A stretch of DNA of 64,000 bases from Rhipicephalus microplus (GCF_043290135.1 NC_134707.1:67199906-67263905); one strand, 5' to 3'. Counted from the stretch's first letter, positions 37,722 to 50,812 are shown. The notes: generated by a model from the letters alone, not told the origin. Made by a program: numbers and translations.

Positions 37722-37794
37722 GCTGTGATAGATCAGTGGTTAGAGCATCGACCGCGTTATTCGAAGGTCGTAGGTTCGATTCCTGCTCACAGCT
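37722..37794 (+). tRNA. tRNA-like gene, GATC subfamily
   Basis: C11A and A31C; G33 is kept. Confidence 0.45.
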
Positions 37795-38187
37795 GGTAAT
37801 TTTTTCATCCACTTTTCTTTCTTCTTTCTTCCTATTTACATTCCATTGGTTCTAATAACTTCCCCTGTACATTCCTTGGCATTACTGTCTGTTATATCTC
37901 ATTAATATTGTGTTAAACCACGGAAATACGAGCCCTTAGGTATACACTTCTCTCCCTTTTTTCATTGAACGAGGGTCTCGTACTGGCAGACTTGGTGTGT
38001 TTAGGTTGTATAAGAGGGACAATTAATCAGCTGCCCACTCATAATAAATTCACGTGCTACGTGACGCCAAAACATGCGAATAAGAGTGTTTTCACACTCG
38101 TTGTTTGGCTTATAGATGGCGCTGACTGTCACTCCTAATTCTAAATTCACATATAGACCCCCAAAAAAAGTGGATGGAGGGACGGCC

Positions 38188-38260
38188 GCTGTGATAGATC
38201 AGTGGTTAGAGCATCGAACACGTTATTCGAAGGTCGTAGTTTCGATTCCTGCTCACAGCT
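38188..38260 (+). pseudogene. tRNA-like copy, GATC/A33 with G53T
   Basis: C11A, G33A and G53T hit both internal promoter boxes. Confidence 0.5.
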
Positions 38261-38652
38261 GGTAATTTTTTCATCCACTTTTCTTTCTTCTGTCTTCTTA
38301 TTTACATTCCATTGGTTCTAATAACTTCCCCTGTACAATCCTTGGCATTACTGTCTGTTATATCTCATTAATATTGTGTTAAACCACGGAAATACGAGCC
38401 CTTAGGTATACACTTCTCTCCCTTTTTTCATTGAACGAGGGTCTCGTACTGGCAGACTTGGTGTGTTTAGGTTGTATAAGAGGGACAATTGATCAGCTGC
38501 CCGCTCATAATAAATTCACGTGCTATGTGACGCCAAAACATGCGAATAAGAGTGTTTTCACACTCGTTGTTTGCCTTATAGATGGCGCTGACTGTCACTC
38601 CTACTTCTAAATTCACATATAAACCCCAAAAAAAGTGGATGGACGGACGGCT

Positions 38653-38725
38653 GCTGTGATAGCTCAGTCGTTAGAGCATTGAACGCGTTATTCAAAGGTC
38701 GTAGGTTCAATTCCTGCTCACAGCT
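38653..38725 (+). tRNA. tRNA-like gene with compensatory anticodon-stem change
   Basis: C28T with G42A; G18C, G57A. Confidence 0.5.
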
Positions 38726-39116
38726 GGTAATTTTTTCATCCACTTTTCTTTCTTCTTTATGCTTATTTACATTCCATTGGTTCTAATAACTTCCCCTATA
38801 CAATCCTTGGCATTACTGTCTGTTATATCTCATTAATATTGTGTTAAACCACGGAAATACGAGCCCTTAGGTATACACTTCTCTCCCTTATTTCATTGAA
38901 CGAGGGTCTCGTACTGACAGACTTGGTGTGTTTAGGTTGTATAAGAGGGACAATTGATCAGCTGCCCGCTCATAATAAGTTCACGCGCTACGTGACGCCA
39001 AAACATGCGAATAAGAGTGTTTTCACACTCGTTGTTTGGCTTATAGATGGCACTGACTGTCACTCCTACTTCTAAATTCACATATAAACCCCAAAAAAGT
39101 GGATGGAGGGACGGCC

Positions 39117-39189
39117 GCTGTGATAGCTCAGTGGTTAGAGCATCTAACGCGTTATTCGAAGGTCGTAGGTTCAATTCCCGCTCACAGCT
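39117..39189 (+). tRNA. tRNA-like gene, nominal Thr(CGT)
   Basis: G29T, G57A, T63C; partner of 36327. Confidence 0.5.
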
Positions 39190-39582
39190 GGTAATTTTTT
39201 CATCCACTTTTCTTTCTTCTTTCTTCTTATTTACATTCCATTGGTTCTAATAACTTTCCCTGTACATTCCTTGGCACTACTGTCTGTTATATCTCATTAA
39301 TATTGTGTTAATCCACGAAAATACGAGCCCTTAGGTATACACTTCTCTCCCTTAATTCATTGAACGAGGGTCTCGTACTGGCAGACTTGGTGTGTTTAGG
39401 TTGTATAAGAGGGACAATTAATCAGCTGCCCGCTCATAATAAGTTCACGTGCTACGTGACGCCAAAACATGCGAATAAGAGTGTTTTCACACTCGTTGTT
39501 TGGCTTATAGATGGCGCTGACTGTCACTCCTACTTCTAAATTCACATATAAACCCCCATAAAGAGTGGATGGAGGGACGGCC

Positions 39583-39655
39583 GCTGTGATAGCTCAGTGG
39601 TTAGAGCATCGAACGCGTTATTCGAAGGTCGTAGGTTCGATTCCTGCTCACAGCT
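39583..39655 (+). tRNA. tRNA-like gene, consensus
   Basis: Exact consensus; TGTTTTC terminator. Confidence 0.75.
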
Positions 39656-40047
39656 GGTAATGTTTTCATCCACTTTTCTTTCTTCTTCCTTCTTATTTAC
39701 ATTCCATTGGTTCTAATAACTTCCCCTGTACATTCCTTGGCATTACTGTCTGTTATATCTCATTAATATTGTGTTAAACCACGGAAATACGAGCCCTTAG
39801 GTATACACTTCTCTCCCTTTTTTCATTGAACGAGGGTCTCGTACTGGCAGACTTGGTGTGTTTAGGTTGTATAAGAGGGACAATTAATCAGCTGCCCACT
39901 CATAATAAATTCACGTGCTACGTGACGCCAAAACATGCGAATAAGATTGTTTTCACACTCGTTGTTTGGCTTATAGATGGCGCTGACTGTCACTCCTACT
40001 TCTAAATTCACATATAGACCCCCAAAAAAGTGGATGGAGGGACGGCC

Positions 40048-40120
40048 GCTGTGATAGATCAGTGGTTAGAGCATCGAACACGTTATTCGAAGGTCGTAGG
40101 TTCGATTCCTGCTCACAGCT
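40048..40120 (+). tRNA. tRNA-like gene, GATC/A33 subfamily
   Basis: C11A, G33A. Confidence 0.45.
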
Positions 40121-40511
40121 GGTAATTTTTTCATCCACTTTTCTTTCTTCTGTCTTCTTATTTACATTCCATTGGTTCTAATAACTTCCCCTGTACATTC
40201 CTTGGCATTACTGTCTGTTATATCTCAGTAATATTGTGTTAAACCACGAAAATACGAGCCCTTAGGTATACACTTCTCTCCCTTATTTCATTGAACGAGG
40301 GTCTCGTACTGGCAGACTTGGTGTGTTTAGGTTGTATAAGAGGGACAATTAATCAGCTGGCCGCTCATAATAAGTTCACGTGCTACGTGACGCCAAAACA
40401 TGCGAATAAGAGTGTTTTCACACTCGTTGTTTGGCTTATAGATGGCACTCACTGTCACTCCTACTTCTAAATTCACATATAAACCCCAAAAAAGTGGATG
40501 GAGGGACGGCC

Positions 40512-40584
40512 GCTGTGATAGCTCAGTGGTTAGAGCATCGAACGCGTTATTCGAAGGTCGTAGGTTCGATTCCTGCTCACAGCT
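40512..40584 (+). tRNA. tRNA-like gene, consensus
   Basis: Exact consensus. Confidence 0.75.
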
Positions 40585-40977
40585 GGTAATTTTTTCATCC
40601 ACTTTTCTTTCTTCTTTCTTCTTATTTACATTCCATTGGTTCTAATAACTACCCCTGTACATTCCTTGGCATTACTGTCTGTTATATCTCATTAATATTG
40701 TGTTAAACCACGGAAATACGAGCCCTTAGGTATACACTTCTCTCCCTTTTTTCATTGAACGAGGGTCTCGTACTGGCAGACTTGGTGTGTTTAGGTTGTA
40801 TAAGAGGGACAATTAATCAGCTGCCCACTCATAATAAATTCACGTGCTACTTGACGCCAAAACATGCGAATAAGAGTGTTTTCACACTCGTTGTTTGGCT
40901 TATAGATGGCGCTGACTGTCACTCCTAATTCTAAATTCACATATAGACCCCCAAAAAAAGTGGATGGAGGGACGGCC

Positions 40978-41050
40978 GCTGTGATAGATCAGTGGTTAGA
41001 GCATCGAACACGTTATTCGAAGGTCGTAGTTTCGATTCCTGCTCACAGCT
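40978..41050 (+). pseudogene. tRNA-like copy, GATC/A33 with G53T
   Basis: Same form as 38188. Confidence 0.5.
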
Positions 41051-41443
41051 GGTAATTTTTTCATCCACTTTTCTTTCTTCTGTCTTCTTATTTACATTCC
41101 ATTGGTTCTAATAACTTCCCCTGTACATTCCTTGGCATTACTGTCTGTTATATCTCATTAATATTGTGTTAAACCACGGAAATACGAGCCCTTAGGTATA
41201 CACTTCTCTCCCTTTTTTCATTGAACGAGGGTCTCGTACTGGCAGACTTGGTGTGTTTAGGTTGTATAAGAGGGACAATTGATCAGCTGCCCGCTCATAA
41301 TGAGTTCACGTGCTACGTGACGCCAAAACATGCGAATAAGTGTGTTTTCACACTCGTTGTTTGGCTTATAGATGGCGCTGACTGTCACTCCTACTTCTAA
41401 ATTCACATATAAACCCCCCAAAAAAGTGGATGGAGGGACGGCC

Positions 41444-41516
41444 GCTGTGATAGCTCAGTGGTTAGAGCATCGAACGCGTTATTCGAAGGTCGTAGGTTCG
41501 ATTCCTGCTCACAGCT
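41444..41516 (+). tRNA. tRNA-like gene, consensus
   Basis: Exact consensus; TGTTTTC terminator. Confidence 0.75.
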
Positions 41517-41908
41517 GGTAATGTTTTCATCCACTTTTCTTTCTTCTTCCTTCTTATTTACATTCCATTGGTTCTAATAACTTCCCCTGTACATTCCTTG
41601 GCATTACTGTCTGTTATATCTCATTAATATTGTGTTAAACCACGGAAATACGAGCCCTTAGGTATACACTTCTCTCCCTTTTTTCATTGAACGAGGGTCT
41701 CGTACTGGCAGACTTGGTGTGTTTAGGTTGTATAAGAGGGACAATTAATCAGCTGCCCACTCATAATGAATTCACGTGCTACGTGACGCCAAAACATGCG
41801 AATAAGAGTGTTTTCACACTCGTTGTTTGGCTTATAGATGGCGCTGACTGTCACTCCTACTTCTAAATTCACATATAGACCCCCAAAAAAGTGGATGGAG
41901 GGACGGCC

Positions 41909-41981
41909 GCTGTGATAGATCAGTGGTTAGAGCATCGAACACGTTATTCGAAGGTCGTAGGTTCGATTCCTGCTCACAGCT
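41909..41981 (+). tRNA. tRNA-like gene, GATC/A33 subfamily
   Basis: C11A, G33A. Confidence 0.45.
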
Positions 41982-42373
41982 GGTAATTTTTTCATCCACT
42001 TTTCTTTCTTCTGTCTTCTTATTTACATTCCATTGGTTCTAATAACTTCCCCTGTACATTCCTTGGCATTACTGTCTGTTATATCTCAGTAATATTGTGT
42101 TAAACCACGAAAATACGAGCCCTTAGGTATACACTTCTCTCCCTTATTTCATTGAACGAGGGTCTCGTACTGGCAGACTTGGTGTGTTTAGGTTGTATAA
42201 GAGGGACAATTAATCAGCTGCCCGCTCATAATAAGTTCACGTGCTACGTGACGCCAAAACATGCGAATAAGAGTGTTTTCACACTCGTTGTTTGGCTTAT
42301 AGATGGCACTCACTGTCACTCCTACTTCTAAATTCACATATAAACCCCAAAAAAAGTGGATGGAGGGACGGCC

Positions 42374-42446
42374 GCTGTGATAGCTCAGTGGTTAGAGCAT
42401 CGAACGCGTTATTGGAAGGTCGTAGGTTCGATTCCTGCTCACAGCT
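42374..42446 (+). tRNA. tRNA-like gene, nominal Thr(CGT)
   Basis: C41G mismatch only. Confidence 0.6.
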
Positions 42447-42839
42447 GGTAATTTTTTCATCCACTTTTCTTTCTTCTTTCTTCTTATTTACATTCCATTG
42501 GTTCTAATAACTACCCCTGTACATTCCTTGGCATTACTGTCTGTTATATCTCATTAATATTGTGTTAAACCACGGAAATACGAGCTCTTAGGTATACACT
42601 TCTCTCCCTTTTTTCATTGAACGAGGGTCTCGTACTGGCAGACTTGGTGTGTTTAGGTTGTATAAGAGGGACAATTAATCAGCTGCCCACTCATAATAAA
42701 TTCACGTGCTACGTGACGCCAAAACATGCGAATAAGAGTGTTTTCACACTCGTTGTTTGGCTTATAGATGGCGCTGACTGTCACTCCTAATTCTAAATTC
42801 ACATATAGACCCCCAAAAAAAGTGGATGGAGGGACGGCC

Positions 42840-42911
42840 GCTGTGATAGATCAGTGGTTAGAGCATCGAACACGTTATTCGAAGGTCGTATTTCGATTCC
42901 TGCTCACAGCT
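42840..42911 (+). pseudogene. tRNA-like copy with T-stem deletion
   Basis: GATC/A33 type, 72 nt: one base is missing from the T stem, which breaks the B box. Confidence 0.55.
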
Positions 42912-43302
42912 GGTAATTTTTTCATCCACTTTTCTTTCTTCTGTCTTCTTATTTACATTCCATTGGTTCTAATAACTTCCCCTGTACATTCCTTGGCATT
43001 ACTGTCTGTTATATCTCATTAATATTGTGTTAAACCACGGAAATACGAGCCCTTAGGTATACACTTCTCTCCCTTTTTTCATTGAACGAGGGTCTCGTAC
43101 TGGCAGACTTGGTGTGTTTAGGTTGTATAAGAGGGACAATTGATCAGCTGCCCGCTCATAATAAGTTTACCTGCTACGTGACGCCAAACATGCGAATAAG
43201 AGTGTTTTCACACTCGTTGTTTGGCTTATAGATGGCGCTGACTGTCACTCCTACTTCTAAATTCACATATAAACCCCAAAAAAAGTGGATGGAGGGACGG
43301 CC

Positions 43303-43375
43303 ACTGTGATAGCTCAGCGGTTAGAGCATCGAACGCGTTATTCGAAGGTCGTAGGTTGGATTCCTGCTCACAGCT
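43303..43375 (+). pseudogene. tRNA-like copy, C56G subfamily
   Basis: G1A, T16C and C56G; the B box reads GGTTGGATTCC. Confidence 0.55.
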
Positions 43376-43766
43376 GGTAATTTTTTCATCCACTTTTCTT
43401 TCTTCTTTCTTCTTATTTACATTCCATTGGTTCTAATAACTTCCCCTGTACATTCCTTGGCATTACTGTCTGTTATATCTCATTATTATGTGTTAAACCA
43501 CGGAAATACGAGCCCTTAGGTATACACTTCTCTCCCTTAATTCATTGAACGAGGGTCTCGTACTGGCAGACTTGGTGTGTTTAGGTTGTATAAGAGGGAC
43601 AATTAATCAGCTGCCCGCTCCTAATAAGTTCACGTGCTACGTGACTCCAAAACATGCGAATAAGAGTGTTTTCACACTCATTGTTTGGCTTATAGATGGC
43701 GCTGACTGTCACTCCTACTTCTAAATTCACATATAAACCCCAAAAAAAGTGGATGGAGGGACGGCC

Positions 43767-43839
43767 GCTGTGATAGCTCAGTGGTTAGAGCATCGAACGC
43801 GTTATTCGAAGGTCGTAGGTTCGATTCCTGCTCACAGCT
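43767..43839 (+). tRNA. tRNA-like gene, consensus
   Basis: Exact consensus; TGTTTTC terminator. Confidence 0.75.
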
Positions 43840-44231
43840 GGTAATGTTTTCATCCACTTTTCTTTCTTATTTCTTCTTATTTACATTCCATTGGTTCTAA
43901 TAACTTCCCCTATACATTCCTTGGCATTACTGTCTGTTATATCTCATTAATATTGTGTTAAACCACGGAAATACGAGCCCTTAGGTATACACTTCTCTCC
44001 CTTATTTCATTGAACGAGGGTCTCGTACTGGCAGACTTGGTGTGTTTAGGTTGTATAAGAGGGACAATTGATCAGCTGCCGGCTCATAATAAGTTCACGT
44101 GCTAAGTGACGCCAAAACATGCGAATAAGAGTGTTTTCACACTCGTTGTTTGGCTTATAGATGGCGCTGACTGTCACTCCTACTTCTAAATTCACATATA
44201 AACCCCAAAAAAAGTGGACGGAGGGACGGCC

Positions 44232-44304
44232 GCTGTGATAGCTCAGTGGTTAGAGCATCGAACGCGTTATCCGAAGGTCGTAGGTTCGATTCCTGCTCAC
44301 AGCT
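44232..44304 (+). tRNA. tRNA-like gene, nominal Thr(CGT)
   Basis: T40C; partner of 34469. Confidence 0.6.
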
Positions 44305-44694
44305 GGTAATTTTTTCATCCACTTTTCTTTCTTATTTCTTCTTATTTACATTCGATTGGTTTTTATAACTTCCCCTGTACATTCCTTGGCACTTTTCTGT
44401 TATATCTCATTAATATTGTGTTAAACCACGGAAATACGAGCCCTTAGGTATACACTTCTCTCCCTTAATTCATTGAACGAGGGTCTCGTACTGGCAGACT
44501 TGGTGTGTTTAGGTTGTATAAGAGGGACAATTATTCAGCTGCCCGCTCATAATAAGTTCACGTGCTACGTGACGCCAAAACATGCGAATAAGAGTGTTTT
44601 CACACTCGTTGTTTGGCATATAGTTGGCGCTGACTGTCACTCCTACTTCTAAATTCACATATAAACCCCAAAAAAAGTGGATGGAGGGACGGCC

Positions 44695-44767
44695 GCTGTG
44701 ATAGCTCAGTGGTTAGAGCATCGAACGCGTTATTCGAAGGTCGTAGGTTCGATTCCTGCTCACAGCT
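44695..44767 (+). tRNA. tRNA-like gene, consensus
   Basis: Exact consensus; partner of 35398. Confidence 0.75.
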
Positions 44768-45159
44768 GGTAATTTTTTCATCCACTTTTCTTTCTTCTTT
44801 CTTCTTATTTACATTCCATTAGTTCTAATAAATTCCCATGTACATTCCTTGGCATTACTGTCTGTTATATCTCATTATTATTGTGTTAATCCACGGAAAT
44901 ACGAGCCCTTAGGTATACACTTCTCTCCCTTTTTTCATTGAACGAGGGTCTCGTACTGGCAGACTTGGTGTGTTTAGGTTGTATAAGAGGGACAATTAAT
45001 CAGCTGCCCGCTCATAATAAATTCACGTGCTACGTGACGCCAAAACATGCGAATAAGAGTGTTTTCACACTCGTTGTTTGCCTTATAGATGGCGCTGACT
45101 GTCACTCCTACTTCTAAATTCACATATAAACCCCAAAAAAAGTGGATGGAGGGACGGCT

Positions 45160-45232
45160 GCTGTGATAGCTCAGTCGTTAGAGCATCGAACGCGTTATTC
45201 AAATGTCGTAGGTTCAATTCCTGCTCACAGCT
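45160..45232 (+). tRNA. tRNA-like gene, nominal Thr(CGT)
   Basis: G18C, G42A, G45T, G57A; partner of 35863. Confidence 0.45.
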
Positions 45233-45624
45233 GGTAATTTTTTCATCCACTTTTCTTTCTTCTTTATGCTTATTTACATTCCATTGGTTCTAATAACTTC
45301 CCCTATACAATCCTTGGCATTACTGTCTGTTATATCTCATTAATATTGTGTTAAACCACGGAAATACGAGCCCTTAGGTATACACTTCTCTCCCTTATTT
45401 CATTGAACGAGGGTCTCGTACTGACAGACTTGGTGTGTTTAGGTTGTATAAGAGGGACAATTGATCAGCTGCCCGCTCATAATAAGTTCACGCGCTACGT
45501 GACGCCAAAACATGCGAATAAGAGTGTTTTCACACTCGTTGTTTGGCTTATAGATGGCGCTGACTGTCACTCCTACTTCTAAATTCACATATAAACCCCA
45601 AAAAAAGTGGATGGAGGGACGGCC

Positions 45625-45697
45625 GCTGTGATAGCTCAGTGGTTAGAGCATCGAACGCGTTATACGAAGGTCGTAGGTTCGATTCCTGCTCACAGCT
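45625..45697 (+). tRNA. tRNA-like gene, nominal Thr(CGT)
   Basis: T40A mismatch. First unit of the 8,371-bp HOR; TGTTTTC terminator. Confidence 0.6.
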
Positions 45698-46089
45698 GGT
45701 AATGTTTTCATCCACTTTTCTTTCTTATTTCTTCTTATTTACATTCCATTGGTTCTAATAACTTACCCTGTACATTCATTGGCATTACTGTCTGTTATAT
45801 CTCAGTAATATTGTGTTAAACCACGGAAATACGAGCCCTTAGGTGTACACTTCTCTCCCTTATTTTATTGAACGAGGGCCTCGTACTGGCAGACTCGGTG
45901 TGTTTAGGTTGTATAAGAAGGACAATTAATCAGCTGCCCGCTCATAATAAGTTCACGTGCTACGTGACGCCAAAACATGCGAATAAGAGTGTTTTCACAC
46001 TCGTTGTTTGGCTTATAGATGGCACTGACTGTCACTCCTACTTCTAAATTCACACATAAACCCCAAAAAAAGTGGATGGAGGGACGGCC

Positions 46090-46162
46090 GCTGTGATAGC
46101 TCAGTGGTTAGAGCATCGAACGCGTTATTCGAAGGTCGTAGGTTCGATTCCTGCTCACAGCT
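46090..46162 (+). tRNA. tRNA-like gene, consensus
   Basis: Exact consensus; TTTTTTTTAATTAC follows in the pyrimidine tract. Confidence 0.75.
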
Positions 46163-46554
46163 GGTAATTTTTTCATCCACTTTTCTTTCTTCTTTTTTTT
46201 AATTACACTCCATTGGTTCTAATAAGTTCCCCTGTACATACCTTGGCATTACTGTCTGTTATATCTCATTAATATTGTGTTAAACCACGGAAATACGAGC
46301 CCTTAGGTATACACTTCTCTCCCTTTTTTCATTGAACGAGGGTCTCGTACTGGCAGACTTGGTGTGTTTAGGTTGTATAAGAGGGACAATTAATCAGCTG
46401 CCCACTCATAATAAATTCACGTGCTACGTGACGCCAAAACATGCGAATAAGAGTGTTTTCACACTCGTTGTTTGGCTTATAGATGGCGCTGACTGTCACT
46501 CCTACTTCTAAATTCACATATAGACCCCCAAAAAAAGTGGATGGAGGGACGGCC

Positions 46555-46627
46555 GCTGTGATAGATCAGTGGTTAGAGCATCGAACACGTTATTCGAAGG
46601 TCGTAGGTTCGATTCCTGCTCACAGCT
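46555..46627 (+). tRNA. tRNA-like gene, GATC/A33 subfamily
   Basis: C11A, G33A. Confidence 0.45.
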
Positions 46628-47019
46628 GGTAATTTTTTCATCCACTTTTCTTTCTTCTGTCTTCTTATTTACATTCCATTGGTTCTAATAACTTCCCCTG
46701 TACATTCCTTGGCATTACTGTCTGTTATATCTCAGTAATATTGTGTTAAACCACGAAAATACGAGCCCTTAGGTATACACTTCTCTCCCTTATTTCATTG
46801 AACGAGGGTCTCGTACTGGCAGACTTGGTGTGTTTAGGTTGTATAAGAGGGACAATTAATCAGCTGCCCGCTCATAATAAGTTCACGTGCTACGTGACGC
46901 CAAAACATGCGAATAAGAGTGTTTTCAGACTTGTTGTTTGGCTTATAGATGGCACTCACTGTCACTCCTACTTCTAAATTCACATATAAACCCCAAAAAA
47001 AGTGGATGGAGGGACGGCC

Positions 47020-47092
47020 GCTGTGATAGCTCAGTGGTTAGAGCATCGAACGCGTTATTCGAAGGTCGTAGGTTCGATTCCTGCTCACAGCT
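47020..47092 (+). tRNA. tRNA-like gene, consensus
   Basis: Exact consensus. Confidence 0.75.
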
Positions 47093-47484
47093 GGTAATTT
47101 TTTCATCCACTTTTCTTTCTTCTTTCTTCTTATTTTCATTCCATTGGTTCTAATAACTTCCCCTGTACATTCCTTGGCATTACTGTCTGTTATATCTCAT
47201 TAATATTGTGTTAAACCACGGAAATACGAGCCCTTAGGTATACACTTCTCTCCCTTTTTTCATTGAACGAGGGTCTCGTACTGGCAGACTTGGTGTGTTT
47301 AGGTTGTATATGAGGGACAATTAATCAGCTGCCCACTCATAATAAATTCACGTGCTACGTTACGCCAAAACATGCGAATAAGAGTGTTTTCACACTCGTT
47401 GTTTGGCTTATAGATGGCGCTGACTGTCACTCCTAATTCTAAATTCACATATAACCCCCAAAAAAAGTGAATGGAGGGACGGCC

Positions 47485-47557
47485 GCTGTGATAGATCAGT
47501 GGTTAGAGCATCGAACACGTTATTCGAAGGTCGTAGTTTCGATTCCTGCTCACAGCT
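47485..47557 (+). pseudogene. tRNA-like copy, GATC/A33 with G53T
   Basis: Same form as 38188. Confidence 0.5.
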
Positions 47558-47949
47558 GGTAATTTTTTCATCCACTTTTCTTTCTTCTGTCTTCTTATTT
47601 ACATTCCATTGGTTCTAATAACTTCCCCTGTACATTCCTTGGCATTACTGTCTGTTATATCTCATTAATATTGTGTTAAACCACGGAAATACGAGCCCTT
47701 AGGTATACACTTCTCTCACTTTTTTCATTGAACGAGGGTCTCGTACTGGCAGACTTGGTGTGTTTAGGTTGTATAAAAGGGACAATTGATCAGCTGCCCG
47801 CTCATAATAAGTTTACATGCTACGTGACGCCAAAACATGCGAATAAGAGTGTTTTCACACTCGTTGTTTGGCTTATAGATGGCGCTGACTGTCACTCCTA
47901 CTTCTAAATTCACATATAAACCCCAAAAAAAGTGGATGGAGGGACGGCC

Positions 47950-48022
47950 GCTGTGATAGCTCAGCGGTTAGAGCATCGAACGCGTTATTCGAAGGTCGTA
48001 GGTTGGATTCCTGCTCACAGCT
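47950..48022 (+). pseudogene. tRNA-like copy, C56G subfamily
   Basis: T16C, C56G; T7 run. Confidence 0.55.
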
Positions 48023-48413
48023 GGTAATTTTTTTATCCACTTTTCTTTCTTCTTTCTTCTTATTTACATTCCATTGGTTCTAATAACTTCCCCTGTACAT
48101 TCCTTGGCATTACTGTCTGTTATATCTCATTATTATGTGTTAAACCACGGAAATACGAGCCCTTAGGTATACACTTCTCTCCCTTAATTCATTGAACGAG
48201 GGTCTCGTACTGGCAGACTTGGTGTGTTTAGGTTGTATAAGAGGGACAATTAATCAGCTGCCCGCTCCTAATAAGTTCACGTGCTACGTGACTCCAAAAC
48301 ATGCGAATAAGAGTGTTTTCACACTCATTGTTTGGCTTATAGATGGCGCTGACTGTCACTCCTACTTCTAAATTCACATATAAACCCCAAAAAAAGTGGA
48401 TGGAGGGACGGCC

Positions 48414-48486
48414 GCTGTGATAGCTCAGTGGTTAGAGCATCGAACGCGTTATTCGAAGGTCGTAGGTTCGATTTCTGCTCACAGCT
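48414..48486 (+). tRNA. tRNA-like gene, nominal Thr(CGT)
   Basis: C61T wobble only. Confidence 0.6.
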
Positions 48487-48878
48487 GGTAATGTTTTCAT
48501 CCACTTTTCTTTCTTATTTCTTCTTATTTACATTCCATTGGTTCTAATAACTTACCCTGTACATTCATTGGCATTACTGTCTGTTATATCTGAGTAATAT
48601 TGTGTTAAACCACGGAAATACGAGCCCTTAGGTGTACACTTCTCTCCCTTATTTCATTGAACGAGGGCCTCGTACTGGCAGACTCGGTGTGTTTAGGTTG
48701 TATAAGAAGGACAATTAATCAGCTGCCCGCTCATAATAAGTTCACGTGCTACGTGACGCCAAAACATGCGAATAAGAGTGTTTTCACACTCGTTGTTTGG
48801 CTTATAGATGGCACTGACTGTCACTCCTACTTCTAAATTCACATATAAACCCCAAAAAAAGTGGATGGAGGGACGGCC

Positions 48879-48951
48879 GCTGTGACAGCTCAGTGGTTAG
48901 AGCATCGAACGCGTTATTCGAAGGTCGTAGGTTCGATTCCTGCTCACAGCT
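48879..48951 (+). tRNA. tRNA-like gene, nominal Thr(CGT)
   Basis: T8C changes the invariant T8 and the first base of the A box. Confidence 0.55.
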
Positions 48952-49344
48952 GGTAATTTTTTCATCCACTTTTCTTTCTTCTTTTTTCTTATTTACACTC
49001 CATTGGTTCTAATAAGTTCCCCTGTACATTCCTTGGCATTACTGTCTGTTATATCTCATTAATATTGTGTTAAACCACGGAAATACGAGCCCTTAGGTAT
49101 ACACTTCTCTCCCTTTTTTCATTGAACGAGGGTCTCGTACTGGCAGACTTGGTGTGTTTAGGTTGTATAAGAGGGACAATTAATCAGCTGCCCGCTCATA
49201 ATAAATTCACGTGCTACGTGACGCCAAAACATGCCAATAAGAGTGTTTTCACACTCGTTGTTTGGCTTATAGATGGCGCTGACTGTCACTCCTAATTCTA
49301 AATTCACATATAAACCCCAAAAAAAAGTGGATGGAGGGACGGCC

Positions 49345-49417
49345 GCTGTGATAGCTCAGTGGTTAGAGCATCGAACACGTTATTCGAAGGTCGTAGGTTC
49401 GATTCCTGCTCACAGCT
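49345..49417 (+). tRNA. tRNA-like gene, A33 form
   Basis: G33A with an intact D arm. Confidence 0.65.
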
Positions 49418-49809
49418 GGTAATTTTTTCATCCACTTTTCTTTCTTCTTTCTCCTTATTTACATTCCATTGGTTCTAATAACTTCCCCTGTACATTCCTT
49501 GGCATTACTGTCTGTTATATCTCAGTAATATTGTGTTAAACCACGGAAAGACGAGCCCTTAGGTATACACTTCTCTCCCTTATTTCATTGAACGAGGGTC
49601 TCGTACTGGCAGACTTGGTGTGTTTAGGTTGTATAAGAGGGACAATTAATCTGCTGCCCGCTCATAATAAGTTCACGTGCTACGTGACGCCAAAACATTC
49701 GAATAAGAGTGTTTTCACAATCGTTGTTTGGCTTATAGATGGCACTGACTGTCACTCCTACTTCTAAATTCACACATAAACCCCCAAAAAAGTGGATGGA
49801 GGGACGGCC

Positions 49810-49882
49810 GCTGTGATAGCTCAGTGGTTGGAGCATCAAACGCGTTATTCGAAGGTCGTAGGTTCGATTCCTGCTCACAGCT
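49810..49882 (+). tRNA. tRNA-like gene, nominal Thr(CGT)
   Basis: A21G, G29A. Confidence 0.5.
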
Positions 49883-50274
49883 GGTAATTTTTTCATCCAC
49901 TTTTCTTTCTTCTTTCTCCTTATTTACATTCCATTGGTTCTTATAACTTCCCCTGTACATTCCTTGGAATTACTGTCTGTTATATCTCAGTAATATTGTG
50001 TTAAACCACGGAAAGACGAGCCCTTAGGAATACACTTCTCTCCCTTATTTCATTGAACGAGGGTCTCGTACTGGCAGACTTGGTGTGTTTAGGTTGTATA
50101 AGAGGGACAATTGATCAGCTGCCCGCTCATAATAAGTTTACGTGCTACGTGACGCCAAAACATGCGAATAAGAGTGTTTTCACACTCGTTGTTTGGCTTA
50201 TAGATGGCGCTGACTGTCACTCCTACTTCTAAATTCACATATAAACCCCAAAAAAAGTGGATGGAGGGACGGCC

Positions 50275-50347
50275 GCTGTGATAGCTCAGCGGTCAGAGCA
50301 TCGAACGCGTTATTCGAAGGTCGTAGGTTGGATTCCTGCTCACAGCT
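50275..50347 (+). pseudogene. tRNA-like copy, C56G subfamily
   Basis: T16C, D-loop C, C56G. Confidence 0.55.
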
Positions 50348-50739
50348 GGTAATTTTTTCATCCACTTTTCTTTCTCCTTTCTTCTTATTTACATTCCATT
50401 GGTTCTAATAACTTCCCCTGTACATTCCTTGGCATTACTGTCTGTTATATCTCAGTAATATTGTGTTAAACCACGGAAATACGAGCCCTTAGGTATACAC
50501 TTCTCTCCCTTATTTCATTGAACAAGGGTCTCGTACTGGCAGACTTGGTGTGTTTAGGTTGTATAAGAGGGACAATTAATCAGCTGCCCGCTCATAATAA
50601 GTTCACGTGCTACGTGACACCAAAACATGCGAATAAGAGTGTTTTCACACTCGTTGTTTGGCTTATAGATGGCACTGACTGTCACTCCTACTTCTAAATT
50701 CACATATAAACCCCAAAAAAAGTGGAGGGAGGGACGGCC

Positions 50740-50812
50740 GCTGTGATAGCTCAGTGGTTAAAGCATCGAACGCGTTATTCGAAGGTCGTAGGTTCGATTC
50801 CTGCTCACAGCT
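50740..50812 (+). tRNA. tRNA-like gene, nominal Thr(CGT)
   Basis: G22A; flank GTGGAGGGA. Confidence 0.6.

Larger units (their letters stand above)
41600..43905. repeat. Ten-monomer-offset block (~4,646 bp), copy 1
   Basis: Five consecutive units, 41909, 42374, 42840, 43303 and 43767, match 46555-48414 in subfamily order (offsets 4,645-4,647). Units 40048-40978 are a further partial copy, 1,861 bp to the left. Confidence 0.75.
44618..45557. repeat. Two-unit block recurring at +9,297 bp, copy 2
   Basis: The match to 35,321-36,260 stops abruptly near 45,557, where the 8,371-bp higher-order repeat begins. The unit at 34933 has no counterpart here: 44232 matches 34469 at +9,763, so one monomer was lost between them. 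Confidence 0.75.
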
